Of a stretch of 64,000 nt of DNA, positions 26,792-35,591 are shown in pieces. The stretch is from contig NZ_CP180316.1 in NCBI RefSeq assembly GCF_051131705.1, positions 4,092,001 to 4,156,000 of the forward strand. The letters are read 5' to 3'. The translations under genes were made by a program, and so were the position numbers. The stretch comes from Arthrobacter_M sp030063245. Its GTDB lineage: Bacteria; Actinomycetota; Actinomycetes; Actinomycetales; Micrococcaceae. Each line of letters begins with the position of its first letter. Position 1 is the first letter of the stretch. The notes below the pieces were generated by a model. That model did not search any database, was not told where the DNA came from, and saw only the letters and a list, made by a program, of their open reading frames with translations.

Positions 26792-27907
26792 TTATTTCAG
26801 GCCGAGCAGGGCCTTCCGGACGGCGATGCTAAGCTGCATTCCCCGGCCGGCCGTTCCGCCCTCCTCGACGCGCTGGGGAACGTAGCCGAAACCGACCCCG
26901 TACGCCGGGTCCGCAAACCCCAAAGCCCCATTGGCGCCGTCGTGCCCGAACGCCTGCGCACTGCCGAAATCCATCCGCGCGTGGGATTTCATGAACACCA
27001 CGGCAAACGCGCCGAGCTCGCTGAACACACGGTCGGCGCCCCAGACCTGCTCCTGGCTCATCACCGCAATGGTCTGCGGCGTCAGGAACGGCGCGCCGCC
27101 GTCGACCCCTGTACTGGCGGCCGCATACAACCTCGCCAGCCCGACGGCGGAACCCACACCGGCGCCGCTGCTGCTGCCCGCGGCGCGGATGGACCGCATG
27201 TTCGGCAGCGCCAGCAGATTGCCCGCCGACATGTTGGCCGAGCTGCCCAGGATGCCGGCCGGGTCCACGAAGGGCGCACGGGGGTCCTCGTCGAAGAGCA
27301 CGTTCCGGAAGCGAGGTTCCTGGCCCTCCGGCAACCCCAGAAACATATCCACGGCAAATGGATCCCGGATCCGCTCCTCGTACAACGCCTGCAGCGTGCC
27401 GCCGGTGACCCGTCGGCAGAGCTCCTCCAGCAGCACGCCCATGGTCAGCGCGTGATACCCAAAGGCGGTACCCGGACGCCAATACGGGACCGCGTCGGCC
27501 AGCCGGGCGGCGACGGCGGCCGAATCGTTGTATTCATCCATTCTGAAACCGCCCGGTACGCCCACGACGCCGGCCTGATGGCTCAACAGCTGGCGGACGG
27601 TGAGCGTGTCTTTGCCGTGGCTGCCAAATTCGGGCCAGTACCGGGTAACGTCAGCATCCAGGTCCACCAGGCCGTCCTGGACCAGCAGACTGAATGCGAG
27701 CGCGCTGGCGCCTTTGGAACAGGAATACACCCCGGTGACGGAGTCAGCGGCAATGTCCGGGCCGCCGTGCAGGTCGACGACTTTGGCACCCTCGTGATAG
27801 ACGGCCAGCTGCGCACTGTACCGGGGATCGGCGGCGAGCAGGGAATCAAGAAGGTCGCGGACGGCGTCGAACATTGGGGCGGCAAACCCTCGGGCGCGCT
27901 TAGTCAT
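26792..27907 (-). CDS. Serine hydrolase, class C beta-lactamase/EstB-like
   Basis: 371 residues. The S-x-x-K motif is Ser62-Cys-Ser-Lys65 in GVYSCSKGASALAFSLLVQD, and the second-motif Tyr lies in PGTAFGYHALTMGVLLEEL. Conserved helical blocks LTVRQLLSHQAGV and FGHDGANGALGFADP are typical of family VIII esterases and penicillin-binding-protein-like hydrolases. No signal peptide is evident, which favours an esterase over a secreted beta-lactamase. It is divergent from the acyl-CoA dehydrogenase gene. The natural substrate is unknown. Confidence 0.92.
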   Translation of the reverse strand: MTKRARGFAAPMFDAVRDLLDSLLAADPRYSAQLAVYHEGAKVVDLHGGPDIAADSVTGVYSCSKGASALAFSLLVQDGLVDLDADVTRYWPEFGSHGKDTLTVRQLLSHQAGVVGVPGGFRMDEYNDSAAVAARLADAVPYWRPGTAFGYHALTMGVLLEELCRRVTGGTLQALYEERIRDPFAVDMFLGLPEGQEPRFRNVLFDEDPRAPFVDPAGILGSSANMSAGNLLALPNMRSIRAAGSSSGAGVGSAVGLARLYAAASTGVDGGAPFLTPQTIAVMSQEQVWGADRVFSELGAFAVVFMKSHARMDFGSAQAFGHDGANGALGFADPAYGVGFGYVPQRVEEGGTAGRGMQLSIAVRKALLGLK

Positions 27908-28042
27908 GCCCTCCAGCCTATGTCGCCATGGTTCGCGCCCCGCCCATGGCTTCCCAAGCTACCCGCGAGTAGCATGGGTCACACCCCGTCGGGTTCCCAC
28001 CCGGGCAGGCTCTGCAACAACGGGGCGGCGAAAGGGGCCACC

Positions 28043-30043
28043 ATGAGCATCAAGGCTGACAACGCAAGCGCAGGAACCTACCCGGCTTCGGAAAACCACT
28101 CCCCTGAAAACCCTGGCCCGAAAGTCACCGAGCAGGACGCGCGGAAGGTGGCCGAGGATGCGCGTGAGACCAGCTGGACCCGGCCGAGCTTCGCCAGGGG
28201 GCTCTACCTGGGCAGCTTCGACATCGCCCTGATCCATCCGCACCCGGAGCCCACGGCGGACGACACGAAGCGCGGCGGAGAATTCCTGGGACGGCTGCGA
28301 ACCTACTGTGAAACGCTGGACTCCGCCCGGATCGAACGGGACGCGCTGATCCCGGATGAATACCTCGCCGGGTTGACCGAACTGGGCGTCTTTGGCATGA
28401 AGATTCCCCGTGAATATGGCGGCCTGGGCCTTTCCCTGACGTATTACGGTAGGGCGCTTCAGCTGCTCGGTTCCGTCCACCCGTCATTTGGCGCGCTGGT
28501 TTCCGCGCATCAGTCCATTGGCGTGCCGGAACCGGTGAAGGTCTTTGGCACCGAGGAGCAGAAAAGGGAGTACCTGCCCCGCTGTGCCGCCGGCGCCATA
28601 ACCGCGTTTTTGCTGACCGAGCCGGATGTGGGTTCTGACCCGGCGCGGATGGGCTGCACCGCCGTGCTCAGCGAGGACGGCTCCGAGTATGTGGTCGACG
28701 GCGTTAAACTCTGGACCACCAACGGGGTGATCGCCGAAATCGTGGTGGTGATGGCCACCGTGCCCCGGCACACACTGCCGGACGGAACACAGGCCAAGGG
28801 CGGCATCACGGCTTTCGTGGTGGAGGCGGACACCCCCGGCGTCACGGTTGAAAACCGCAATTCTTTTATGGGCCTGCGCGGCATCGAGAACGGCGTGACG
28901 CGTTTCCATCAGGTGCGCATCCCGGTAGCAAACCGGCTGGGCCGTGAAGGCCAGGGGCTGAAGATTGCGCTGACCACGCTGAACACCGGCCGGCTGTCCA
29001 TCCCGGGGATGTGCGCCGCGACCGGAAAGTGGACCCTGAAGATCGCCCGCGAGTGGTCCAATGCCCGCACGCAGTGGGGCAAACCCGTGGGCGAGCACGA
29101 AGCCGTGGGCAAGAAGATCGCCTTCCTGGCCGCCACCGCTTTTGCCCTTGAAGCGGTGTTCGAACTCTCCGCGGAACTGGCCGATTCGGGTATGAAGGAC
29201 GTCCGCATCGAGGCCGCGCTGGCCAAACTGTGGTCCTCGGAGATGGCTTATCGGTGTGCCGACGAGCTGGTGCAGATCCGCGGCGGCCGCGGCTACGAGA
29301 CGGCGGCGTCGCTAGCGGCCCGGGGTGAGCGCGCTGTTCCGGCCGAGCAGTTGCTGCGCGATATGCGCATCAACCGGATCTTTGAGGGCTCCACAGAGAT
29401 CATGCATCTGCTGATCGCCCGCGAAGCGGTGGATGCGCATTTGAGCGCCGCAGGTGACCTGGCCTCCACCACCGCGTCGCTGCAGGACAAGGGCAAGGCC
29501 GCCGTCGCCGCGAGCGGTTTCTACGCCAAGTGGCTGCCCAAACTGGCCGTCGGAAGGGGCATGGATCCGCGCTCCTACAACGAGTTCGGCCCGCTGGCGA
29601 AGCACCTGCGCTACGTGGAACGCGAATCCCGCAAGCTGGCCCGGCAGACCTTTTACGGGATGGGCCGCTGGCAGGCCAAGCTCGAGTACAAGCAGGCATT
29701 TCTTGGCCGGATCGTGGACATCGGCGCCGAGTTGTTCGCCATGGCCGCCTGCTGCAGCCGCGCGGAGATGCTGCGCGTGAAGGATCCCGTGCAGGGCCGG
29801 TACGCGATAGAGCTGGCCGATGCGTTCTGCGGCCAGGCCCGGCTCCGCGTCGACGCGCTGTTCACGGACCTGTGGCATAACACGGACGACGGCGACAGGC
29901 GGCTTGCGTCGCAGGTGCTGGCAGGCGATTTCGGCTGGCTTGAACACGGCATCATCGACGTCTCGGAGGGCACCGGGCCGTGGATCTCCGACGCCGCCCC
30001 CGGCCCGAGCCGCAAGGAGAACCAGCGCCGCAGATACCGCTGA
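28043..30043 (+). CDS. Acyl-CoA dehydrogenase (long form)
   Basis: 666 residues. The N- and middle domains are clear (GVFGMKIPREYGGLGLSLTY; AFLLTEPDVGSDPARMGC; NRNSFMGLRGIENGVTRFHQ). The C-terminal flavin domain holds IRGGRGYETAASLAARGERA and INRIFEGSTEIMHLLIAREA. An extra ~150-residue helical extension follows, as in long FadE-type enzymes. It catalyses FAD-dependent alpha,beta-dehydrogenation of acyl-CoA in fatty-acid oxidation, passing electrons to ETF. The ATG at 28043 follows AAAGGGG; the frame is open far upstream antisense to the hydrolase gene, but that part has no protein character. Chain-length specificity cannot be read. Confidence 0.93.
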   Translation: MSIKADNASAGTYPASENHSPENPGPKVTEQDARKVAEDARETSWTRPSFARGLYLGSFDIALIHPHPEPTADDTKRGGEFLGRLRTYCETLDSARIERDALIPDEYLAGLTELGVFGMKIPREYGGLGLSLTYYGRALQLLGSVHPSFGALVSAHQSIGVPEPVKVFGTEEQKREYLPRCAAGAITAFLLTEPDVGSDPARMGCTAVLSEDGSEYVVDGVKLWTTNGVIAEIVVVMATVPRHTLPDGTQAKGGITAFVVEADTPGVTVENRNSFMGLRGIENGVTRFHQVRIPVANRLGREGQGLKIALTTLNTGRLSIPGMCAATGKWTLKIAREWSNARTQWGKPVGEHEAVGKKIAFLAATAFALEAVFELSAELADSGMKDVRIEAALAKLWSSEMAYRCADELVQIRGGRGYETAASLAARGERAVPAEQLLRDMRINRIFEGSTEIMHLLIAREAVDAHLSAAGDLASTTASLQDKGKAAVAASGFYAKWLPKLAVGRGMDPRSYNEFGPLAKHLRYVERESRKLARQTFYGMGRWQAKLEYKQAFLGRIVDIGAELFAMAACCSRAEMLRVKDPVQGRYAIELADAFCGQARLRVDALFTDLWHNTDDGDRRLASQVLAGDFGWLEHGIIDVSEGTGPWISDAAPGPSRKENQRRRYR

Positions 30044-30172
30044 CCCCAGTCCCGCCCCGCCGCCCCCAGCGGCCCCTTATTCCCCAAGTAGGCGGTGGGC
30101 TCGGGACGGATCGAGCGGTCAAGGTCGGCCCGGGACCCCATCGCGCCGTCGATGACCTCACCTGAGGCTGGG

Positions 30173-30364
30173 TCAGGCCTCCAGCGCTGCGCTCAGGAAG
30201 GCCAGTGTCTTTTGCCATGCGTCGTCCGCGGCACCCTGCCGGTAGGCACACTTGTTGCTGTCATTGAAGAAAGCATGCCCCGCGTCCGGATGGACGACGG
30301 CGGTAAAGGCCACGTCCGCCTCTTGCATGGAGTCCTTCAGCGCCGGAGCTTGGCCTCCGTTTCA
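30173..30364 (-). pseudogene. C-terminal remnant of a dienelactone hydrolase family protein
   Basis: The minus strand encodes ADVAFTAVVHPDAGHAFFND and then a segment ending AWQKTLAFLSAALEA and a stop, the hallmark C-terminus of dienelactone hydrolases, including the catalytic His in AGHAFFND. The frame is closed by a TGA just upstream (near 30367), so the ~170 N-terminal codons with the nucleophile are gone. It lies convergent to the acyl-CoA dehydrogenase gene. Confidence 0.8.
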
Positions 30365-30502
30365 TAAGAACTCTCACTATCGAAAATGAGGCGGCTGACC
30401 GCGATCGCCATCCGCAGCCGCAGCTGTGGCGGTGGCCCGTCCGGAGCGGTAGTCTCCTGTAGAGCGATCAATTCCGGTAATTCCTGCTGAAGGCGGACCC
30501 CC

Positions 30503-31024
30503 ATGACCTCGTCTATCAATACCGAAACCGGCGAACGGGCCGATCTGCTCGAATCCCTGAACCGGCATCGGTCCTTCCTGCGCTTCACCGTGCGCGACCT
30601 CACTGACGAGCAGGCGGCGGAACGTCCCACTCGAAGCGAGCTGTGTCTGGGCGGTCTGCTCAAGCACGTTGCAGCCACCGAGCAGGGGTGGGTCAACTTC
30701 ATGATGGACGGCGCAGCCGCTTTGGGCTCGGCGGACGATGCGGACTTGGGCGACCGGGCCCGCGAATTCAGCATGCTGGAGGGCGAGACGCTCACCGGTC
30801 TGTTGGAGGCGTACGATCAGGTCGCCGCCCGGACCGACGAGCTCGTCGCCACTCTGCCCGACCTGGACATTTCGCACCCGCTGCCTGCGGCCCCCTGGTT
30901 CGAGCCCGGCGCCCGGTGGTCCGCCCGCCGCGTCCTGCTGCACATCATCGCCGAGACCGCCCAGCACGCCGGCCATGCGGATATCCTCCGCGAGTCCCTC
31001 GACGGCGCCAAGACCATGGGGTAG
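30503..31024 (+). CDS. DinB/DUF664 family protein
   Basis: 173 residues, four-helix bundle. The metal-ligand His of helix 2 is in LLKHVAATEQGW, and the C-terminal pair is in LLHIIAETAQHAGHADILRE. This is the DUF664 branch of the DinB/YfiT superfamily, which in actinobacteria includes mycothiol-dependent enzymes. AAGGCGGA precedes the ATG. The flavin reductase-like gene begins 5 nt after its stop, so they form a two-gene operon. Confidence 0.92.
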   Translation: MTSSINTETGERADLLESLNRHRSFLRFTVRDLTDEQAAERPTRSELCLGGLLKHVAATEQGWVNFMMDGAAALGSADDADLGDRAREFSMLEGETLTGLLEAYDQVAARTDELVATLPDLDISHPLPAAPWFEPGARWSARRVLLHIIAETAQHAGHADILRESLDGAKTMG

Positions 31025-31029
31025 CAACT

Positions 31030-31533
31030 GTGCGCATGGATGAAGCCGTCGACGCATTTGCCGCGGACCTGGATTACCCCATGTATATCGTTACCGTGGG
31101 TAGGGACCAGCAGTCACCACCGGAATCCCGCTCCGGCTGCCTGGTCGGGTTCGCCACCCAGTGCAGTATCGACCCGCCGCGTTTCCTGGTCTGTATCTCC
31201 AAGGCCAACCACACCTATAGACTCGCCCGCAGCGCATCCATCCTGGGGCTGCACGTCCTGGGCCCCGAGCAGCATGATCTGGCCCAGCTGTTCGGCGGCG
31301 AAACCGGGGACGACGTCGACAAGTTCGCCGGCTGCCAATGGCGCCACGGTCCCGGAGGAGTTCCCTTGCTCACCCAGTGCCCGCGCTGGCTGGTCGGAAA
31401 TGTTCTGCACCGGACCGATCTCGGCGACCACGCCGGATTCCTGCTGGAGCCGACGCAGATCCACACCGGCCCCGGCCCCGCCGGGCTGTACTTTTCGCAG
31501 CTGCAGGATATGCAGGCCGGCCACCCGGCCTAA
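31030..31533 (+). CDS. Flavin reductase-like (FMN-binding split-barrel) protein
   Basis: About 167 residues from the GTG at 31030 (or 165 from the ATG at 31036). The flavin reductase-like pattern is visible: YPMYIVTVGRDQQSPPESRS, CLVGFATQCSIDPPRFLVCI, and SKANHTYRLARSASILGLHV. Such proteins bind FMN and either supply reduced flavin to a monooxygenase or act alone. Location directly behind the DinB gene suggests co-transcription. No cognate monooxygenase is adjacent. Confidence 0.85.
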   Translation: MRMDEAVDAFAADLDYPMYIVTVGRDQQSPPESRSGCLVGFATQCSIDPPRFLVCISKANHTYRLARSASILGLHVLGPEQHDLAQLFGGETGDDVDKFAGCQWRHGPGGVPLLTQCPRWLVGNVLHRTDLGDHAGFLLEPTQIHTGPGPAGLYFSQLQDMQAGHPA

Positions 31534-31551
31534 GGGCGCCGACCCGCATTG

Positions 31552-32037
31552 TCAGGGCGCGGGCTCGCGGAGGATCCAGTGCTGCGGGTCCAGACCACGG
31601 ACCACCTTGCGGCCGATCCGCGCGAGGTCGGCCGCGTCGTCGTCGTCCAGTTGGTCAAACACCAGGGCCCGCACAGTGTCCACATGCCCCGGCGCCAGCG
31701 CCGCGATCAGTTCCATTCCAGGATCCGTGACCGTGGCCGTGGTGACCCGCGCGTCCTCCGCGTGCGTGCAACGCGTGACGTAGCCGCGGCCTTCCAGCTT
31801 CTTCACGACGTGCGACAGCCGCGACAGCGACGCACTTGTCCGGGCGGCAAGCTCGCTCATGGGCAGGGTCCGCTCCGCGGCTTCGGAGAGCATGGCCAGC
31901 ACGTTGTAGTCGAACAGCGAGAGCCTGGCCTCCTGCTGTAGGGGCCCATCCAAGGCTCCGGGCAGCAGCGTCATGGTGGACAACAACGCCAGCCACGCCT
32001 GGCGCTCCTGCGCGGACAACCACCTCGGTTCACTCAT
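31552..32037 (-). CDS. MarR-family transcriptional regulator
   Basis: 161 residues. The winged helix spans residues ~35-110 (FDYNVLAMLSEAAERTLPMS; SRLSHVVKKLEGRGYVTRCT), with the wing bearing AEDARVTTATVT. MarR proteins are dimeric repressors relieved by small ligands or oxidation. It is divergent from a nucleotide-binding oxidoreductase gene, with two short TTG-N6-CAA boxes in the 93-bp gap, the likely operators for both genes. Confidence 0.93.
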   Translation of the reverse strand: MSEPRWLSAQERQAWLALLSTMTLLPGALDGPLQQEARLSLFDYNVLAMLSEAAERTLPMSELAARTSASLSRLSHVVKKLEGRGYVTRCTHAEDARVTTATVTDPGMELIAALAPGHVDTVRALVFDQLDDDDAADLARIGRKVVRGLDPQHWILREPAP

Positions 32038-32058
32038 AAATTAATCATCCCACAACAC

Positions 32059-32102
32059 TTGACCCTTCAACTTTTTAGGCCTATATTTAGTTGTAGGTTC
32101 AA
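32059..32102. promoter_or_regulatory. Paired TTG-N6-CAA operators for the divergent MarR regulator
   Basis: TTGACCCTTCAA (32059-32070) and TTGTAGGTTCAA (32091-32102) are short palindromes, and together their surroundings form a larger inverted repeat (13 of 15 matching bases). Spacing is 32 bp start to start, about three helical turns. They lie in the only gap between marR and its divergent neighbour. Confidence 0.65.
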
Positions 32103-32130
32103 GTAAACGTCTTCCAGCAGAACAGATTCC

Positions 32131-32820
32131 ATGACCTCGCTCCTGAACCGCCTTTTCGGAAAGAAGAAAACCATGAGCAGCACCGACATCACCATCATCG
32201 GCAACGGCAGTATGGCCCGCGGTATCGCCACCCGGGCGCTGGCCGCCGACCGCACCCTCCAGATCCTGGGCCAGGACGCGGCCAAGTCGCAGGCTCTCGC
32301 CGCTGAGCTCGGCGCCAACGCCACCTCCGGCACCATGGATCAGGCCCCCGAGGGCCAGATTGTTGTGCTGGCCGTTCCGTTCGGAGCGGCCAAGTCCGTG
32401 GTCTCGGCTTATGGCACCGCCCTGGCTGGCAAGACCCTCGTGGACATCACCAATCCGGTGAACATGGAGACCTTTGATTCCCTGGTCGTCGCACCGGGCA
32501 GCTCCGCCGCCGAAGAATTAGCCGCGCTGGCGCCTGCCGGCACGCACGTAGTGAAAGCCTTCAACACCACGTTCGCCGGTACCTTAGTGGCGGGCGAAGC
32601 CGCGGGCCAGCCGCTGGATGTCTTCATCGCAGGCGATGACACGGCGGCCAATTCCGCGGTGAGCAGCCTCGTGGCTGCCGGCGGCATGCGCCCGCTGGTG
32701 GTAGGGCCGCTCAAGCGCGCCCGCGAACTCGAAGGTTTCCAGTTCGTCCTGATGACTCTGCAGGCCAACCCGGAGTTCACCGACTTCAACTGGAACACCG
32801 GTCTGAAGATCCTGAGCTAG
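32131..32820 (+). CDS. F420/NADP oxidoreductase-like dinucleotide-binding protein
   Basis: 229 residues (215 if the ATG at 32173, behind GGAAAG, is the true start). The Rossmann motif is ITIIGNGSMARGIATRALAA, followed by VVLAVPFGAAKSVV, LVDITNPVN and VVKAFNTTFAGTLVAGEAAG, the fingerprint of the Fno/NADPH-dependent F420 reductase-like family. Many members in actinobacteria do not use F420. Divergent marR with shared operators suggests induction by an electrophile or oxidant (inference). Confidence 0.88.
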   Translation: MTSLLNRLFGKKKTMSSTDITIIGNGSMARGIATRALAADRTLQILGQDAAKSQALAAELGANATSGTMDQAPEGQIVVLAVPFGAAKSVVSAYGTALAGKTLVDITNPVNMETFDSLVVAPGSSAAEELAALAPAGTHVVKAFNTTFAGTLVAGEAAGQPLDVFIAGDDTAANSAVSSLVAAGGMRPLVVGPLKRARELEGFQFVLMTLQANPEFTDFNWNTGLKILS

Positions 32821-33262
32821 CGTCCTCGGCGGCGGCCTGGGAGCGGAACGCGCCCCGCCTGTCGGCGCGCTCCGACCGGAAAGTCCGACGACGCAAGGCG
32901 GGCAGGCGCCGTCGTCGTCCTGCCGTACGTCGTGGAACTGAGGCGGAATCGGACCATCAATAACATCTTCGGCGCCTCGGCTGAAGCGCTGGAAACTGCA
33001 GGCCCGTCGAAGGTCTGCGGCTTTACGGCTGCGGAACGGCAAGACCAGAGCGCGAGCCGGCCGCTCCGTCGCGCTTCTGAGCGCGCGGACGCCTACCCGG
33101 CCAGCGGGTGCCAAACCGCAACCGACATGGACAGCCGCGGCTGAAATAGCAGGGGTTGGCCGTTTCTGGTGCGCAAATGCCGGGCACCCGCTCGCCCTGG
33201 CAGTTTCATCGGTTCTGGTGAATGTTAGCCTTTGACCCCAAGCGACTTAGGGCGTAGATTTT
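32821..33262. other. 440-bp gap, no supported gene
   Basis: Several short overlapping open frames exist but have no ribosome binding site or family resemblance. No RNA gene or long repeat seen. The right end carries the AT-rich operator and promoter region of arsR. Confidence 0.35.
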
Positions 33263-33284
33263 TTATCAATTAGTTAGTTGATAA
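33263..33284. promoter_or_regulatory. ArsR-type operator
   Basis: Perfect 7-bp arms TTATCAA and TTGATAA around an 8-nt spacer, in an AT-rich patch nine bases ahead of the regulator start. It has the size and symmetry expected for autoregulation by an ArsR dimer. Confidence 0.7.
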
Positions 33285-33293
33285 AGAAGGAGG

Positions 33294-33683
33294 TTGATAA
33301 CCATCACCGACACCGGCGACGACGACCGTCTCGACAGAGCATTCCTAGCCCTCGCAGACCCGGCCCGCCGCCGCATCATCGCCAGACTCAGCAGGGGACC
33401 GGCCACGGTCAACGAACTTGCCGAACCCTTCGCCATCACCAAGCAGGCGATCTCAAAACACATCCAGGTCCTCGAACAGGCACAACTGGTCACGCGTACC
33501 CGCGACGCCCAGCGCCGGCCGGTTCACTTGAACCCCCTTCAGCTGGAGGCACTCACCGCGTGGATCGACCAGTACCGGCTGGTCCGTGAAGGGCAGTTCC
33601 GCGGCCTTGATGCAGTACTTCAAGCCCAAGCCATACTCCGATCCCAAGCCGCCGAAGCAGACGGCCAGCAGACAAAGGACTGA
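33294..33683 (+). CDS. ArsR-family regulator (SRPBCC-linked type)
   Basis: 129 residues. The winged helix (DRAFLALADPARRRIIARLS...VNELAEPFAITKQAISKHIQ VLEQAQLVTRTRDAQRRPVH, shown in two parts) is of the branch that pairs with AHSA1/SRPBCC genes; it lacks metal-binding cysteines. AAGGAGG lies directly before the only in-frame start, a TTG at 33294, which is unusually close, so the exact start is unsettled. The SRPBCC gene follows after two bases but is interrupted by an insertion sequence. Confidence 0.88.
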   Translation: MITITDTGDDDRLDRAFLALADPARRRIIARLSRGPATVNELAEPFAITKQAISKHIQVLEQAQLVTRTRDAQRRPVHLNPLQLEALTAWIDQYRLVREGQFRGLDAVLQAQAILRSQAAEADGQQTKD

Positions 33684-33873
33684 TCATGAGCAACGCACTC
33701 AAACTCACCGTCTCCGACGGCGTCCCGTTCATTGACTTTGAGCGGGAGTTTGCTTTCCCCGTGGCGGCCGTGTTCCGGGCGCACTCTGAGCCGAAGCTGA
33801 TCGCCCAATGGCTCGGTCCGCGCCACAACAAAATCGAGATCGACCACTACGATTTCCGCACCGGCGGCAGCTA

Positions 33874-35020
33874 CTGTAGTGTCTCAGTTTTGTTTTGTGG
33901 CTTGGAGGGCTACGCGTCCGCGGCGGACTTTTTCGATGATGGAGTCGGCGGTCGCTGTCCAAATCAGCGGCGTGGGGTTCTCGTTGTTGACGCGGATGTA
34001 GGCTTCGATTTTCTCGATTAAATCCGGCACCGAGTGGAAGACCCCGCGGCGCAGTGCCCTCTCCGTGAGGTCCCTGAACCAGCGCTCCACCAGGTTCAGC
34101 CAGGAGGAGGAGGTTGGGGTGAAATGCAGGTGAAACCGCGGGTTCTTCTCCAGCCACGCTTTCACGTTCGAATGCTTATGGGTCGCATAGTTGTCCACTA
34201 TGAGGTGGATTTGAAGGCCCTTGGGGACCTCCTTCTCGATGGTTTTTAGAAACCCCAGGAATTCATCGTGCCGGTGCTTGGGCACGCAGGATCCCAGGAC
34301 CTTTCCCGTGGCGACCTCCAAGGCCGCGAAGAGCGTGGTGGTTCCGTTGCGCTTGTAGTCATGCGTTACGGTCTCGGCCCGACCCCTGACCATCGGCAGG
34401 GACGGTTGGGAACGGTCAAGAGCCTGGATCGAGGTCTTCTCATCCATGCAGAAAACCATCGCGTTCTCCGGCGGATTCAGGTACAGCCCGCACACATCAA
34501 TGAGCTTCTCGTCAAAGTTCGGATCGGTGGAGAGCTTGAACGTCTTGATCAGGTGCGGCTTCAGCCCACGTGCCGCCCAAATCCGCTGCACCTGCGCCGG
34601 AGACACACCGACACGTGCCGCCATGGACCGCACCGACCAATGCGTCGCACCCTCCGGTTTGGAAAACCGCGTCAATTCAACGATTTCGGCGATCTTCGAC
34701 TCCGGGATCGCCGGCTTGCGCCCCCGCCCCTCCTTGACCTTGCCGAACTCCTTCAGCCCTTCCCCTACGAACCGGGCACGCCAAGCCCGCACCGTCGCCG
34801 GGCTTACACCCACCACCCGGGAGATCCACTCGTTAGCCAGGCCCTCGGCAGCCATCAGGAGAACCTGCGCCCGCTGCACCTCGCGATGTGAAGCAAGCCG
34901 AGACTTGGACAGGGCCTCCAAGACCTGGTGCTGGGCGTCGGTGAGGGTCAATGCGGGAGCTGGATTCGACATGTTCCCAGCTTAATCCACAAGTCATAAA
35001 CTATTTTGGAGACACACCAC
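33874..35020 (-). mobile_element. IS630-family insertion sequence, 1147 bp
   Basis: Flanked by TA at 33872-33873 and TA at 35021-35022, the IS630 target duplication. The ends carry GTGTCTC and GAGACAC a few bases inside each boundary as short terminal inverted repeats. It encodes one intact DDE transposase. The boundaries were deduced by restoring the reading frame of the disrupted gene. Confidence 0.9.
33884..34972 (-). CDS. IS630-family transposase
   Basis: 362 residues. The N-terminus is a double helix-turn-helix (VQRAQVLLMAAEGLANEWIS; GVSPATVRAWRARFVGEGLK; WSVRSMAARVGVSPAQVQRI). The DDE catalytic domain shows Asp in MVFCMDEKTSIQ, Asp in QIHLIVDNYATHKH and Glu in SSSWLNLVERWFRDLTERAL. It is full length and uninterrupted, so the element is probably still active. 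The stop codon lies about 11 bp inside the element's left end. Confidence 0.96.
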   Translation of the reverse strand: MSNPAPALTLTDAQHQVLEALSKSRLASHREVQRAQVLLMAAEGLANEWISRVVGVSPATVRAWRARFVGEGLKEFGKVKEGRGRKPAIPESKIAEIVELTRFSKPEGATHWSVRSMAARVGVSPAQVQRIWAARGLKPHLIKTFKLSTDPNFDEKLIDVCGLYLNPPENAMVFCMDEKTSIQALDRSQPSLPMVRGRAETVTHDYKRNGTTTLFAALEVATGKVLGSCVPKHRHDEFLGFLKTIEKEVPKGLQIHLIVDNYATHKHSNVKAWLEKNPRFHLHFTPTSSSWLNLVERWFRDLTERALRRGVFHSVPDLIEKIEAYIRVNNENPTPLIWTATADSIIEKVRRGRVALQATKQN

Positions 35021-35472
35021 TACCTTTACCACCACACCGGTCCCGACGGCGTCTCCTACGCGTTTAGCGGCGTCTTCCATACCGTCCGGGAAAACGAGTT
35101 TGCCATCCAAACTTTCGAATTCGACGGCTATCCGGACGTAGTCAGCATCGAATTCGCGACGTTTGAAGACCTCGGCGACGGACGCACGCGGCTCCGCGGG
35201 CACGCCGTCTACCCCAGCCAGGAGGCCCGCGACGGCATGGCTTCCGCTGGCATGGAAGGCGGCTTGTCCGAGGGATACGAACGGCTCGACGAGCTGCTGG
35301 GAATCTAAGTAGACGGACCATGGACTAGACCTTCAAAGCTGTCGTCCTGCCGGCCAGTGACACTGACCGGCTATCGGGTTCTACCGCGACAACGTCCGGG
35401 CCCGAAAAACCGCTAATCCCCCTCGAGCACCGCGGCCGTGAGTCGGGGTGGAACAGCAGGAAGACAAGATTT

Positions 35473-35539
35473 CGCACCAGCTGTGGACATCCGCCCCCGC
35501 TATTCCAAGTTGCAGGCTCCGATGTCCACAGCTGGTGCG
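35473..35539. repeat. Perfect 19-bp inverted repeat (REP-like hairpin)
   Basis: CGCACCAGCTGTGGACATC (35473-35491) and its exact complement at 35521-35539 flank a 29-nt loop, followed by a 9-bp tandem repeat GGTGCGTCC (35534-35551). It lies between the 3' ends of two convergent genes, so it may act as a shared terminator or be a mobile palindrome. Confidence 0.85.
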
Positions 35540-35591
35540 TCCGGTGCGTCCGGTGCGGAACATCATCCCCCGCCCGCCGCCCACGTGGCCG

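Larger units (their letters stand above)
33686..35308 (+). pseudogene. SRPBCC/AHSA1-domain gene interrupted by IS630
   Basis: The 5' part, 33686-33873, encodes SRPBCC residues 1-62 (FIDFEREFAFPVAAVFRAHS...PKLIAQWLGPRHNKIEIDHY). The 3' part, 35023-35308, encodes the rest (YHHTGPDGVSYAFSGVFHTV...EGGLSEGYERLDELLGI). Removing 33874-35022 restores a continuous 157-codon frame across GGSYLYHHTG. So the gene was intact until a recent insertion at a TA. It was the second gene of the arsR operon. AHSA1-like proteins bind hydrophobic ligands; the specific role is unknown. Confidence 0.92.

Noticed and set aside
26942..28042. In-frame upstream extension of the acyl-CoA dehydrogenase frame
   Set aside because: It is antisense to the serine hydrolase and has no protein character; the ATG at 28043 has a ribosome binding site and fits the family.
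32932..33144. Small plus-strand ORF in the gap before arsR
   Set aside because: No ribosome binding site, Arg-rich atypical composition and no family resemblance.
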